Origin: Candidatus Salinicoccus stercoripullorum
Lineage (GTDB): Bacteria; Bacillota; Bacilli; Staphylococcales; Salinicoccaceae
DNA: 64,000 nucleotides
Assembly (NCBI GenBank): GCA_019113295.1
Contig: DXHR01000011.1
Span: 1-64,000, forward strand
Reading direction: 5' to 3'
The position numbers and the translations under genes are program-made. The notes beneath the pieces are model-generated. The model ran no database searches, was not told the DNA's origin, and saw nothing but the letters and a program-made list of their open reading frames with translations. Every line of letters starts with the position of its first letter. The stretch's first letter is position 1. Below, one piece after another: positions 54,846-63,821 of the stretch.

Positions 54846-55340
54846 TTACTCTTGGGTTATGTATGGGAGTGAAGTGATGTCTGTTGTTTTCATCTGTTCG
54901 TCGATTAGAACTTCGAGGCCCCCATCTGCAAAGCCATGTTCGACGAGGTAGAGCATGGGCGCATAGAGCAGCCATTTCACTTCATCAGCCCCCGGCACTT
55001 CTCCTGAGGAGGCAAGCCGGGATTTTCTGGAGCTGAGCTGCTTGGAAATTTTCATCATGTCCCGGAGCACTGAATAGCTTCCGTCTTTTGCAAGATACAT
55101 ATAAAATCTGCTGAACAGATAATCCCCGGCAAGCACGTGGAGTTCCCTATTTTCATCTTCAGGTGTCTCGTCCAGAAAATTAAGTGCCGTATTAAAAAGA
55201 AGAACGGCATCATTTACATGGCTGCCGTGCCGGACGTTGCCCTTTTCGGAGAAAAAATCAAAAAAAGGATTATTATGTATGTCAAGTATCCATGCGCCGT
55301 CCCCCAGATCGTTTTCAAGTTCTTTCTTAAGAGCATCCAT
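54846..55340 (-). CDS. hepS: Heptaprenyl diphosphate synthase, component HepS
   Basis: This is the non-catalytic partner of HepT. The family signature LAGDYLFSRFYMYLA (residues about 79-93) is clear, and the rest is weakly conserved, as usual for HepS. At 164 residues it is shorter than Bacillus HepS (about 250) because the N-terminal part is reduced. It is the first gene of the menaquinone trio, downstream of hup, with folE/mtrB absent between them as in staphylococci. Confidence 0.8.
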   Translation of the reverse strand: MDALKKELENDLGDGAWILDIHNNPFFDFFSEKGNVRHGSHVNDAVLLFNTALNFLDETPEDENRELHVLAGDYLFSRFYMYLAKDGSYSVLRDMMKISKQLSSRKSRLASSGEVPGADEVKWLLYAPMLYLVEHGFADGGLEVLIDEQMKTTDITSLPYITQE

Positions 55341-55364
55341 GAAAATATCACCTTATAAATTAAT

Positions 55365-55391
55365 AGACCTAACCAGAAGAAGTTAGGCCTA
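55365..55391 (-). terminator. Terminator of hup
   Basis: The stem CCTAAC/GTTAGG with flanking near-complementary bases and an 8-nt loop is followed by TCTATTAATTT on the minus strand. It is moderately strong. Confidence 0.5.
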
Positions 55392-55400
55392 AGTAGTCAA

Positions 55401-55673
55401 TTATTTTACTGCATCCTTAAGAGCTTTACCCGCTTTGAATGCTGGTACTTTAGATGCTGCAATCTCAATTTCTTCACCAGATTGTGGATTGCGTCCTTTT
55501 CTAGCAGAGCGTTCACGCACTTCAAAGTTACCGAAGCCGATAAGCTGTACTTTTTCACCTTTTTTCAAAGATTCCTGGATCGTGTTAAATACTGCATCAA
55601 CTGCAGCACCTGCTTCTTTTTTTGTAAGATCAGCATCATCGCTGACAGCATTGATCAAATCTGTTTTGTTCAT
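55401..55673 (-). CDS. hup: DNA-binding protein HU
   Basis: This histone-like nucleoid protein bends DNA as a dimer. The beta-arm signature [19 protein letters not shown] is complete, and the start is [11 protein letters not shown] use the ATG at 55673, with AGGAGG 8 nt upstream; a GTG three codons earlier is too close to it. The length is 90 residues. A perfect 10-bp inverted repeat stands just upstream of the SD. Confidence 0.96.
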   Translation of the reverse strand: MNKTDLINAVSDDADLTKKEAGAAVDAVFNTIQESLKKGEKVQLIGFGNFEVRERSARKGRNPQSGEEIEIAASKVPAFKAGKALKDAVK

Positions 55674-55696
55674 CAGATCCACCTCCTTATATGACT

Positions 55697-55722
55697 ATAA
55701 TGATAAGTGGTTTTATCATTAT
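55697..55722. repeat. Inverted repeat in the hup leader
   Basis: ATAATGATAA and its exact complement TTATCATTAT flank GTGGTT, 10 nt before the hup SD. It could be a leader hairpin or an operator. It lacks the spacing of a Fur box. Confidence 0.5.
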
Positions 55723-55789
55723 GTTTCGACTTTAACACAGTGGTCTTTGCACTGCAACGGATTTCACCGTTTTAATGCCAAAAAATCCT

Positions 55790-56512
55790 TTACTGGCCGC
55801 TTTTGTGGCGGCTTGTCATGAAGATCGGACGGTTTTTATCATCCACTGTTATCTTGGGAGAATAGATGGGAACCACTGGTGTATATTCATACAAAACATG
55901 CCGGACATCTTCACCGGTTTCGAACGACAGATCGTTCTCCTCTATGATTCTGCCGATATCTTCACGGTAATCCACTACAAACTGCTGTCCGCCATTGTAA
56001 TAGACATCGAGTGAAGTGCCTGAATACGGACTTGTTACAACAGGATTGTCGGAGAGTTTGTAGAAGCCGAGATCCAGCTGATAGACATTCGGCCCAACCT
56101 CTTCACCAAGATGGACATACTCACCCATTGCATCCAGCCTGATGGTAAGCGAACGTACTTCCTCTGTAATACTCAGGTCCGCCAGTTTGACTTTTGGATC
56201 GTCTTCCTCGTCTATGATGACATATTGATATTTGCCGCCTGCTTCATATGAATTTTCCGGACGTTCATCCAGGTAGTCCGGAACCAGCTTTTCAAAATCA
56301 ATCTGGTATTCCAGATACTCCCTCTGACTTTCCTTCGTGCTGATCGGCAGCAGGCCTTCGGAATCTTCCTGATACTTATCAACTGCATTCTGCACCATTT
56401 CGACCTGGGAGTCCCCCGGCACCTGGTTTCCGGCTTTTTCTGATTCCGGATACAGGCACCCTGCCATAAGTACTGTGGCTATCATGAGCATGGTTAACTT
56501 GATGCTACGCAT
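55790..56512 (-). CDS. yphF: YphF-like lipoprotein
   Basis: This 240-residue lipoprotein of unknown function has a signal peptide with hydrophobic stretch TMLMIATVL and lipobox LMAG-Cys (Cys19). The mature part is acidic and mixed alpha/beta. Its position between hup and yphE/gpsA matches B. subtilis yphF. I chose the ATG at 56512, 8 nt after GGGGG and overlapping yphE by 8 nt; a TTG five codons upstream is less likely. The yphF assignment is mainly by synteny and lipoprotein nature. Confidence 0.65.
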   Translation of the reverse strand: MRSIKLTMLMIATVLMAGCLYPESEKAGNQVPGDSQVEMVQNAVDKYQEDSEGLLPISTKESQREYLEYQIDFEKLVPDYLDERPENSYEAGGKYQYVIIDEEDDPKVKLADLSITEEVRSLTIRLDAMGEYVHLGEEVGPNVYQLDLGFYKLSDNPVVTSPYSGTSLDVYYNGGQQFVVDYREDIGRIIEENDLSFETGEDVRHVLYEYTPVVPIYSPKITVDDKNRPIFMTSRHKSGQ

Positions 56513-56711
56513 GGGTGCTGCCCCCAAGAACAGGAATCATGAGCAGGAAAGCGGCAATCAGAAGAACCCATGCAACCATTGAAATGATAATACTTAAAAA
56601 CCTGTTTTTTACAACGTACCTTGCGACATAGATCAAAACTGCCGCAAGCGCCATTGCACCTAACGAATAAAATGAAATCCACATGAGATTCATTCTGGTT
56701 ATATCAAACAT
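56505..56711 (-). CDS. yphE: YphE-like small membrane protein (DUF2768)
   Basis: This 68-residue protein has two TM helices (about 10-30 and 39-60) joined by a short basic loop (YVVKNR). The length, topology and place after gpsA match YphE/DUF2768. GAGAGTGA lies before the ATG at 56711; an open frame 22 codons upstream overlaps gpsA. The function is unknown. Confidence 0.78.
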   Translation of the reverse strand: MFDITRMNLMWISFYSLGAMALAAVLIYVARYVVKNRFLSIIISMVAWVLLIAAFLLMIPVLGGSTHA

Positions 56712-56715
56712 TGTA

Positions 56716-57774
56716 TCACTCTCTTGTCCAATCTTTGTTTTGCTTATCAAGAAGGTCTTCCAGCTTGTCAGTCTCACCTGTCTTCTCGCGCATCATCAGT
56801 GCATAGAACGCTTCTTCTTCAGTGATGCCGTGGAAAAGATATCTGTACAGTACTTCAGTGATCGGCATTTCCACACCGTATTCCCTGGACAGTTCGAACG
56901 CTGCCTTTGTTGTGTTGACACCTTCAACGACCATGCCCATTTCCTCCTGGGCCTCATCAACGCTTTTACCTTCGGCGAGCATGATGCCGCAACGATAATT
57001 TCTTGAATGCATGCTTGTTGCTGTCACTATGAGATCTCCCATACCTGTCAAACCAAGGAAAGTCAGAGGATTTGCCCCCATCCTTGTGCCCAGGCGGGTG
57101 ATTTCCTGCAGACCGCGTGTGATCAGTGCCGCCTTTGCATTATCCCCGAATTCAAGGCCGTGAAGGACACCGATTGCAAGCGCGATGATGTTTTTCAAGG
57201 CTCCGCCTATCTCGACGCCGGTCATATCATCATTCCTGTAGACTCGGAAATACTTATTCATGAAAATATCCTGTACAATCTGCAGGCTTTCCGGGTTTCT
57301 GCATGCGGCGCTGACTGTTGTCGGAGATTTCAATGCAACCTCCTCAGCATGACTCGGTCCGCTCAGGACACAGATGTCTGTCATGGTTTCAGAAGTCATC
57401 TCTTCTGCAATGACATCGGAGACCCTCATGTGGGTGCCAAGCTCCAGACCTTTTGCCACATGGACGATGATTATTTTTTTGCCGAGTTCTGACAGAATTC
57501 CGTCCAATTCACTTGAAACTGTTCGGATCGCCTTGACAGGCACCGCCAGGACAATCAGTTCTGCATGGGCTGCCGCTTCCTTCAGATCATTGGTGGCAAG
57601 TATCCCTTCATTCAAATCGATATTTTTTAAAAAGCGTTGGTTGGTATGGCTCTGGCCGATTTCCGAAACGACTTCGCCGTTCCGTCCATACATGAGTACA
57701 TCATGGCCATTATCGTTAAGCACCATTGCCAGGCTCGTGCCGAAGCTGCCCGTGCCTATTACAGAAATTTTCAT
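56716..57774 (-). CDS. gpsA: Glycerol-3-phosphate dehydrogenase (NAD(P)+)
   Basis: This enzyme makes sn-glycerol-3-phosphate for phospholipids from dihydroxyacetone phosphate. It has the N-terminal Rossmann loop GTGSFGTSLA, then VLSGPSHAEEV and GALKNIIALAIG with the catalytic Lys, and GVNTTKA near the C-terminus. At 352 residues it is a little longer than in S. aureus owing to a C-terminal tail. It lies 12 nt after der and 4 nt before yphE. Confidence 0.95.
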   Translation of the reverse strand: MKISVIGTGSFGTSLAMVLNDNGHDVLMYGRNGEVVSEIGQSHTNQRFLKNIDLNEGILATNDLKEAAAHAELIVLAVPVKAIRTVSSELDGILSELGKKIIIVHVAKGLELGTHMRVSDVIAEEMTSETMTDICVLSGPSHAEEVALKSPTTVSAACRNPESLQIVQDIFMNKYFRVYRNDDMTGVEIGGALKNIIALAIGVLHGLEFGDNAKAALITRGLQEITRLGTRMGANPLTFLGLTGMGDLIVTATSMHSRNYRCGIMLAEGKSVDEAQEEMGMVVEGVNTTKAAFELSREYGVEMPITEVLYRYLFHGITEEEAFYALMMREKTGETDKLEDLLDKQNKDWTRE

Positions 57775-57786
57775 ACTTGTACCCTC

Positions 57787-59097
57787 CTAGTTACGTTTTC
57801 TGCTTACTATATGGATTGGTGTGCCTGTGAAATCGAAAGCATTTCTCAGCTGATTCTCCAAATATCTGCGATAGCTGAAATGCATCAGCTCCACGTCGTT
57901 CACAAATAACACGAATGTCGGTGGAGCAACCGCCACCTGTGTGCCATAGAATATGTTCAGCCTGCGCCCTTTGTCCGTCGGAGTCGGATTCATGCTGACA
58001 CTGTCGACAAGCACTTCGTTAAGAGTGCTTGACTGTACCCGTTTCTTATGGGAGTCGTTGACCAGCCTGATCATCGGGAACAGTGTTGTAAGGCGTGATT
58101 TCGTGACTGCCGATACGAAAGCTATTGGCGCATAATCAAGGAATTGGAATTCGGTCCTGATATTATCTTCGAATTTCTTCATTGTCTTATCGTCTTTTTC
58201 CACTGCATCCCATTTGTTGACGACAATGATCACTGCACGTCCTTCGTCATGGGCAAGGCCTGCGATGCGTTTATCCTGTTCGAGAATGCCTTCTTCCCCA
58301 TTGATGACCATCAGTACGACATCGGAGCGTTCTATGGCCCTGTTCGCCCTGAGAACCGAATACTTCTCAGTAGACTCATACACTTTGCCTTTTTTTCGCA
58401 TGCCTGCGGTATCAATCAGGGTATAGTCTTCCCCGTCATACGAATATGCGGTATCGATCGCATCCCTGGTCGTGCCCGCAATATCTGAGACGATAACTCT
58501 GTCCTCGCCGAGTATGGCGTTGATAAGACTGGATTTGCCGACATTCGGCCGCCCGATAAGTGATACTTTGATGGATGCATCCATTTCTTCTTCTATTTCG
58601 AGTGTCCTGAAATGATTTACCGCTTCATCGAGAACATCTCCGAGTCCGAGACCATGGGAACCGGAAACCGGGTACGGATCCCCCAGGCCAAGCTGATAAA
58701 ACTCATAAATATCGTTTCTCATTTCGAAATTGTCAATTTTATTTACAGCCAGGACAACAGGCTTTTTGGCTTTCTGCAAAATCCGGGCAACAAAAAGGTC
58801 ATCCTCGGTTACACCTTCTCTGCCGTTTGTAATCATCAGGATGACATCTGATTCAAGTATTGCTATTTCCGCCTGCAGTTTTATCTGTTCCTGGAAAGGC
58901 TCATCTTTTATTTCTATACCGCCTGTATCAATTACATTGAATTCGTAGTTCAGCCAGTCACCGGCAGCGTAAAGTCTGTCTCTGGTCACCCCGGGACTGT
59001 CTTCCACTATCGCTTTTCTTTCTCCGATAATTCTATTGAACAGCGTGGATTTACCGACATTCGGCCTCCCCACCACTGCAATGGTTGGTTTGTACAT
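57787..59097 (-). CDS. der: Ribosome-assembly GTPase Der (EngA)
   Basis: This tandem GTPase is needed for 50S subunit assembly. The two G domains have G1 [12 protein letters not shown] and [13 protein letters not shown]3 DTGGIE and [10 protein letters not shown], and G4 NKID and NKWD. The C-terminal KH-like domain ends in [16 protein letters not shown]. The 436-residue length is normal. It is the first gene of der-gpsA-yphE-yphF. Confidence 0.97.
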   Translation of the reverse strand: MYKPTIAVVGRPNVGKSTLFNRIIGERKAIVEDSPGVTRDRLYAAGDWLNYEFNVIDTGGIEIKDEPFQEQIKLQAEIAILESDVILMITNGREGVTEDDLFVARILQKAKKPVVLAVNKIDNFEMRNDIYEFYQLGLGDPYPVSGSHGLGLGDVLDEAVNHFRTLEIEEEMDASIKVSLIGRPNVGKSSLINAILGEDRVIVSDIAGTTRDAIDTAYSYDGEDYTLIDTAGMRKKGKVYESTEKYSVLRANRAIERSDVVLMVINGEEGILEQDKRIAGLAHDEGRAVIIVVNKWDAVEKDDKTMKKFEDNIRTEFQFLDYAPIAFVSAVTKSRLTTLFPMIRLVNDSHKKRVQSSTLNEVLVDSVSMNPTPTDKGRRLNIFYGTQVAVAPPTFVLFVNDVELMHFSYRRYLENQLRNAFDFTGTPIHIVSRKRN

Positions 59098-59141
59098 AGA
59101 TTCCCTCCTAATTTAAATATATTTTAACACAAAAATAAAAT

Positions 59142-59165
59142 AAAGAGCGATAGACATCGCTCTTT
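59142..59165 (-). terminator. Terminator of rpsA
   Basis: The 10-bp perfect stem AAAGAGCGAT/ATCGCTCTTT with a 4-nt loop is followed by ATTTTATTTTTGTG on the minus strand. Confidence 0.88.
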
Positions 59166-59197
59166 ACAGAATTACATTCATGTCATTTTTATAACAA

Positions 59198-60460
59198 CTA
59201 AATATCCAGGTCTTTAAAACGGTCGCCGAAGACGTCGCCGAGTGTCGGGCCTTCATCATCCGAGTCGTCACGGTATACTTTTGGCTCACTGCCCTCACTT
59301 CTTGGTGCCGGTTCAGTTGTCTCTTTGATGGATAGTGAAATTTTTTCGGAGTCCTCATTGAGTGAAAGGATCTTGACCTCTACTGACTGGCCTTCTTTCA
59401 ATACGTCGCTTGGAACCGCCACATGTTCATGACTGATTTCTGAAACATGGACAAGACCTTCGACACCAGGAGTGACTTCCACGAATGCGCCAAAATCGAC
59501 AAGCCTTTTGACAGTCCCTTCAAGGACATCCCCTTCAGAATGGGCTTTGATGAAGCCGTCAAACGGACTTTCCTGTGCCTGTTTGAGGGAAAGGCTGATT
59601 CTCTCCTGTTCAGGATCGACATCGAGAATCTTCACATTCACTTTGTCGCCGATATTCACAGCATCTTCGACTTTTTCGACTCTGCTGTAGCTCAATTCGG
59701 AAATATGGGCAAGCCCGTCAACTTCACCGAGATTGATGAATGCACCGAAAGTCGTGATGCGCACAACTTCTCCCTCTACAATGCTTCCCACTTCAAGGGT
59801 TTCCAGCTGTTTCTTTCTCTCAACTGCTTTTTCAGCTTCTACAATTCGTTTTCTATTGAGTATCACACGATTTTTCTCAGGTTCGATATCTTCAACTTTA
59901 ACTTCCAGTTCCTGGCCGTCAAACTGTTCCAGATCTTCGATATAGGCATCCGAGAGCAATGATGCAGGGATGAAACCCCTGACTCCAACATCAATTACAA
60001 GTCCTGCCTTGACAACTTCCATTACAGTGCCTGTAATCGTTTCGTCATTGTCTTTTGCAGACTGGAGTGAATCATAAGCATTGGATTCTTCCAGTTTCCT
60101 GATGGAAAGAATGACGTTTTTACGGTCCTCTTCATCTTCCACCTTGATGACTACGCCTTCGATTGAGTCATCTTCGGAAACAATTTCCTCCGGACGTTCA
60201 ATCCTTTTGCTTGTAAGCTGGCTGATTGGTACGATCCCTTCAAAATCAGAGTCGTCGATATGAGCTTTTACGAATTTGTCTTCTATCTTGTACACAGTAC
60301 CCTTGACGGTTTCCCCCACTTCAAAGCTGGATGAAACATCATTTTCCTGTGGTGTATCCTGAGCGGACACCTCTTCGTTTACCCCACCGGCATTCTCGTT
60401 GATTGAGGAATTGTCAATCTCTTCCTGGTTCTCTTCGTTCTTGATATTATCTGTCGTCAT
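59198..60460 (-). CDS. rpsA: S1-domain RNA-binding protein (RpsA/YpfD)
   Basis: This is the Gram-positive S1-like protein with four S1 domains (starting near residues 48, 138, 228 and 313), the last two containing TTFGAFINLGEVDGLAHISEL and VDFGAFVEV. The acidic N-terminal tail (about 1-40) and a C-terminal tail rich in Ser/Asp/Glu flank them. It lacks the two extra ribosome-binding domains of E. coli S1, so a role in translation of some mRNAs or RNA decay is likelier than a core ribosomal role. It is monocistronic with a terminator. Confidence 0.93.
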   Translation of the reverse strand: MTTDNIKNEENQEEIDNSSINENAGGVNEEVSAQDTPQENDVSSSFEVGETVKGTVYKIEDKFVKAHIDDSDFEGIVPISQLTSKRIERPEEIVSEDDSIEGVVIKVEDEEDRKNVILSIRKLEESNAYDSLQSAKDNDETITGTVMEVVKAGLVIDVGVRGFIPASLLSDAYIEDLEQFDGQELEVKVEDIEPEKNRVILNRKRIVEAEKAVERKKQLETLEVGSIVEGEVVRITTFGAFINLGEVDGLAHISELSYSRVEKVEDAVNIGDKVNVKILDVDPEQERISLSLKQAQESPFDGFIKAHSEGDVLEGTVKRLVDFGAFVEVTPGVEGLVHVSEISHEHVAVPSDVLKEGQSVEVKILSLNEDSEKISLSIKETTEPAPRSEGSEPKVYRDDSDDEGPTLGDVFGDRFKDLDI

Positions 60461-60532
60461 GTGCCTGCCTCCAATTACATTACTAAAAAGTATATATCTA
60501 ACTTCTTATAAATGTATAGATTTGTCAAGTGA

Positions 60533-61108
60533 TTAGTCAGAAAATAAAAGATTGTTTATATCTTCTGTAATTTTCAGTGTAACATCTTTTCGGGTCATGC
60601 CTTGTTCTGTAAGCTGTTTAGTGTCTATGGGTTTGCCGAATACAAGTGTTATGCCTTTCTTGCGGTCGTAGCTGCCCTTGATGGCAGCAGGTACGATCTT
60701 TGCGCCCGATTTTACAGCCACGAAACTCGCCCCCTGCTGCAAATCCTGCAGCTTGCCGCTGTTGCTTCTGCTTCCTTCCGGGAACATGCAGAGCATATTC
60801 CCTTCGCCAAGGACCTCGATGGATTTCTTCAAAGCTGCCCGGTCGCTTTTACCCCGTTCAACCGGAAAAGCATTCAGATGTGAAATGAGATATCCTAATA
60901 CAGGAATCTTGAACAGTTCCGATTTTGCAAAGAATGACATGTCACGGTCCACGCTTATCCCGATCAACGGCGGATCGTATTCTGAAATGTGGTTGCTGCA
61001 TACGACTACAGGTCCATCCTGTGGTACCCTGTCCTTGCCGACTACCCTGATCTTAAAACGGGTATGATAATAGCTTTTCACCAGGTTTTTGGCAATAGTG
61101 TAGAACAT
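60533..61108 (-). CDS. plsC: 1-acyl-sn-glycerol-3-phosphate acyltransferase
   Basis: This membrane-associated acyltransferase makes phosphatidic acid. Motifs: CSNHISEYDPPL (NHxxxxD), FPEGSRSNSGKL (FPEGxRS) and a short N-terminal amphipathic segment. The length of 191 residues is usual for this short PlsC type. It is 2 nt after cmk, the Bacillus order cmk-ypfC-rpsA. Confidence 0.9.
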   Translation of the reverse strand: MFYTIAKNLVKSYYHTRFKIRVVGKDRVPQDGPVVVCSNHISEYDPPLIGISVDRDMSFFAKSELFKIPVLGYLISHLNAFPVERGKSDRAALKKSIEVLGEGNMLCMFPEGSRSNSGKLQDLQQGASFVAVKSGAKIVPAAIKGSYDRKKGITLVFGKPIDTKQLTEQGMTRKDVTLKITEDINNLLFSD

Positions 61109-61110
61109 TC

Positions 61111-61770
61111 CTATTCTCCTTTCAGAACTTCCTCTGCCATGCGAATGATGGTGTTTTCGACTTCTTCGATACTCATATGGCTAGTGTCCAGCAAAATTGC
61201 ATCATCCGCCTTTTTCAATGGAGAGACTTCTCTTGTCATATCAAGGTCGTCCCGCCTGACGATCTGCTGGATGAGTGTGGAAAGGTCTACATCAACGCCT
61301 CTTTGCCGCTCTTCCTCCAGTCGGCGCTCCGCCCGTATTTCAGGGGATGCTTTCATGTATATTTTAAGTTCCGCCTCAGGCAGTACAGTTGTACCGATAT
61401 CCCTGCCGTCCATGACGACACCTTTTTCGGCTGCGATGATACGCTGCATCTGCACAAGATATTCCCTGACCATTTTGAGGCTGGAAATTTCACTGACATT
61501 CGCTGTCACCTCCGGAGAACGGATTTCAGCTGATACATCGTTGCCATCCAGATAGATGGAGCGGTTCTCATCATTTGAAAATCTGATGTCCAACTCATCC
61601 AGATCGTCGGTAACTCCCCCCCCTGAATTCAGTACGTGCAGAGTGACTGCCCGGTACATGGCACCGGTGTCGATATAGATATATCCAAGTTTCTCTGCCA
61701 CTCGTTTTGAGATTGTGCTTTTTCCTGCTGCTGCAGGGCCGTCGATTGCAATATTAATCTTATTCTTCAT
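61111..61770 (-). CDS. cmk: Cytidylate kinase
   Basis: This enzyme phosphorylates CMP and dCMP. The P-loop is GPAAAGKST (residues about 9-17), followed by YIDTGAMYRAVT, MDGRDIGTTVLP and RRLEEERQRG (Lid). The ATG at 61770 is chosen on family similarity; a frame open nine codons upstream would overlap the divergent ansA region. The length is 219 residues. It is the first gene of cmk-plsC. Confidence 0.96.
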   Translation of the reverse strand: MKNKINIAIDGPAAAGKSTISKRVAEKLGYIYIDTGAMYRAVTLHVLNSGGGVTDDLDELDIRFSNDENRSIYLDGNDVSAEIRSPEVTANVSEISSLKMVREYLVQMQRIIAAEKGVVMDGRDIGTTVLPEAELKIYMKASPEIRAERRLEEERQRGVDVDLSTLIQQIVRRDDLDMTREVSPLKKADDAILLDTSHMSIEEVENTIIRMAEEVLKGE

Positions 61771-61841
61771 ATAAACCCGCCTTGTTGATTGTTCCAATTT
61801 ATTCTATCATATATTTAATGAATCGTTTAGGAGGAAGTGGC

Positions 61842-62801
61842 ATGAACAATAAAATATTGGCTATACATACAGGCGGCACAATCAGCATGTCCACGTCAGA
61901 CGGCCTCATTTCATCGGCTAAAGAGAATCCTGTGACTCTGGACAGTACTGTGGACCTCGATATCAGACTGGAGGAAATCTATCCTGTCAAGAAACCGTCT
62001 CCCCATATGACCTTGGATGATATGCTCGAGATAAGGGATATAATATTGGATAAGAGAAACAGTTTTGACGGTTTTGTCATCACGCACGGGACGGATACTT
62101 TGGAGGAGACCGCATATTTCCTGGACCTTGTTCTGGATATACCGGAGCCTGTCATCGTGACGGGCGCAATGCGTTCATTTAATGAAATCGGTTCTGACGG
62201 TCTTTACAATTACATTTCCAGCCTGCGCACAGCCATGGACAGCTCTTCGAGAGACCGCGGCGTTCTGGTCGTCTTCAATGATGAAATACATACTGCGCGG
62301 AATGTCACAAAGACACATACGTCCAATATCGCCACATTCCAGAGTCCAAACCATGGTCCGATCGGCTTTCTGACCAAGGACTCCCTCCAGTACCACCACC
62401 AGGTGGCGCACCAGGACCAGTTTGATGAAGTGGACCTCGGGTATAAAGTCGGCCTGATCAAGGCACACGCCGGGCTTGACGGCACCTTCTTCGATGCGCT
62501 TACAGAAGCGGACTACCATGGACTGGTCCTCGAAGCACTCGGACAGGGCAACATACCGCCAAGTGCACTGTCAGGACTGCAGAAAGTACTGGATCACGGC
62601 ATTGATGTTGTTCTTGTATCCCGTTCTTTCAATGGCATCGTCGGAAGTTACTATGACTATGAGGGCGGGGGACACGACCTTGCAGGAAGAGGTGTCATAT
62701 TTTCCAACGGCCTGAATGGCCAGAAAGCCCGGATCAAGCTTGTGCTTGCGCTCGGCAATGGACTCAGCAGCTCAGAACTCGCAGAAATATTCAGGCATTA
62801 A
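61842..62801 (+). CDS. ansA: L-asparaginase (type I)
   Basis: This enzyme hydrolyses asparagine to aspartate and ammonia. Active-site blocks are HTGGTISMS near the N-terminus (first Thr nucleophile) and THGTDTLEETAYFLDL (second Thr-Lys-Asp centre). AGGAGG stands 7 nt before the ATG at 61842; an earlier ATG at 61782 lies within the divergent cmk leader. There is no signal peptide, so it is cytosolic. At 319 residues it is complete. It is one of few plus-strand genes in the window and is followed by a strong terminator. Confidence 0.93.
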   Translation: MNNKILAIHTGGTISMSTSDGLISSAKENPVTLDSTVDLDIRLEEIYPVKKPSPHMTLDDMLEIRDIILDKRNSFDGFVITHGTDTLEETAYFLDLVLDIPEPVIVTGAMRSFNEIGSDGLYNYISSLRTAMDSSSRDRGVLVVFNDEIHTARNVTKTHTSNIATFQSPNHGPIGFLTKDSLQYHHQVAHQDQFDEVDLGYKVGLIKAHAGLDGTFFDALTEADYHGLVLEALGQGNIPPSALSGLQKVLDHGIDVVLVSRSFNGIVGSYYDYEGGGHDLAGRGVIFSNGLNGQKARIKLVLALGNGLSSSELAEIFRH

Positions 62802-62832
62802 AATACCTGTCAGGAATCCCTGACAGGTATTT
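62801..62832. terminator. Bidirectional terminator between ansA and ypdA/bdr
   Basis: A 14-bp perfect stem AAATACCTGTCAGG and its complement with an AATC loop, then TTTTC on the plus strand. The convergent ypdA/bdr gene ends 1 nt further on. Confidence 0.88.
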
Positions 62833-62833
62833 T

Positions 62834-63808
62834 TCATTTCTGATGTTTTTTCAAGATATCCTCGGCAATCAGCCCGCCGTGGAATCTGCCGTTTTCTATG
62901 AATATGGTGTTGGCATCATTTCCAGCTGCAATGACACCGGCAATGTAAAGGTTCTTAACATTGGTTTCCATGGTTTCCGGACTGTGCAGCGGTGCCGTCC
63001 CGAATTCATTTTCATTTATTTTGATGCCGAATGACTGCAGGAAGCGGTAATCCGGATGATAACCGACCATGGCAAAAACATGATCGTTCGGTATTTCGAA
63101 TACTTCTCCGTCTTTTTCGAGGACAACACTTTCGTCTTTTATATCTTTGACGTCCGTTCCGAAGTGCATATCTATCTTTTCATGTCTGACCAAAGAATCA
63201 AACTGTGGAAGAATCCATGGTTTCACACTTTTTGAATATGCATTCCGACGGTAGACGACGGTTACGTTACTGCCGGCTTTTTCGAGTTCCATCGCAGCAT
63301 CGACACTGGAATTTTTGCCTCCGATGACGAGTACGTCCTGTTTGAAGAATGGATGGGCCTCTTTAAAGTAGTGTGAGACCTTCTCCTTATGCTCACCCGG
63401 TACATCCAGACGGTTCGGCTGTCCGTAATAACCAGTGGCTATAATCAGATATGTGCAGCTGTAGGTATCCTTTGATGTTTCCAGAATGAACCCCTCCGTA
63501 CTCTGCCTTCCCGAGGTCACTTCCTCATACGTGTTGATATTCAGATCGAAATGTTTGACCGCTTCCCTGTAATAGACAAGTGCCTGGTTCCGTTTGGGTT
63601 TATGGGCTTCGGTAATGAAGGGAAAACCGCCGATTGCCAGTTTCTCGCTTGAAGAGAAGAATGTCTGGTGTGTTGGATAATTGTAGATGGCTTCGACAAC
63701 ATTCCCCTTCTCTATTATAAGATGATCGAACCCCCGGTTTTTCAGCTCTATTGCGGCTGACATGCCACAGGGTCCCGCTCCTATGATGATTGTTTCGATG
63801 TGTTTCAT
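62834..63808 (-). CDS. bdr: Bacillithiol-disulfide reductase YpdA (Bdr)
   Basis: This FAD/NADPH flavoprotein reduces bacillithiol disulfide. The FAD loop is IGAGPCGMSAAIELK and the NADPH loop is VIGGKNSSVDAAMELEK, the latter being the marker of the YpdA type. A CxxC as in thioredoxin reductase is absent and Cys in GPCGMS is the likely functional Cys. I start it at the ATG at 63808, 8 nt after AGGTG. The length is 324 residues. With bshA and brxA here, three steps of the bacillithiol system are present. Confidence 0.93.
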   Translation of the reverse strand: MKHIETIIIGAGPCGMSAAIELKNRGFDHLIIEKGNVVEAIYNYPTHQTFFSSSEKLAIGGFPFITEAHKPKRNQALVYYREAVKHFDLNINTYEEVTSGRQSTEGFILETSKDTYSCTYLIIATGYYGQPNRLDVPGEHKEKVSHYFKEAHPFFKQDVLVIGGKNSSVDAAMELEKAGSNVTVVYRRNAYSKSVKPWILPQFDSLVRHEKIDMHFGTDVKDIKDESVVLEKDGEVFEIPNDHVFAMVGYHPDYRFLQSFGIKINENEFGTAPLHSPETMETNVKNLYIAGVIAAGNDANTIFIENGRFHGGLIAEDILKKHQK

Positions 63809-63821
63809 TGTAAGCACCTTT

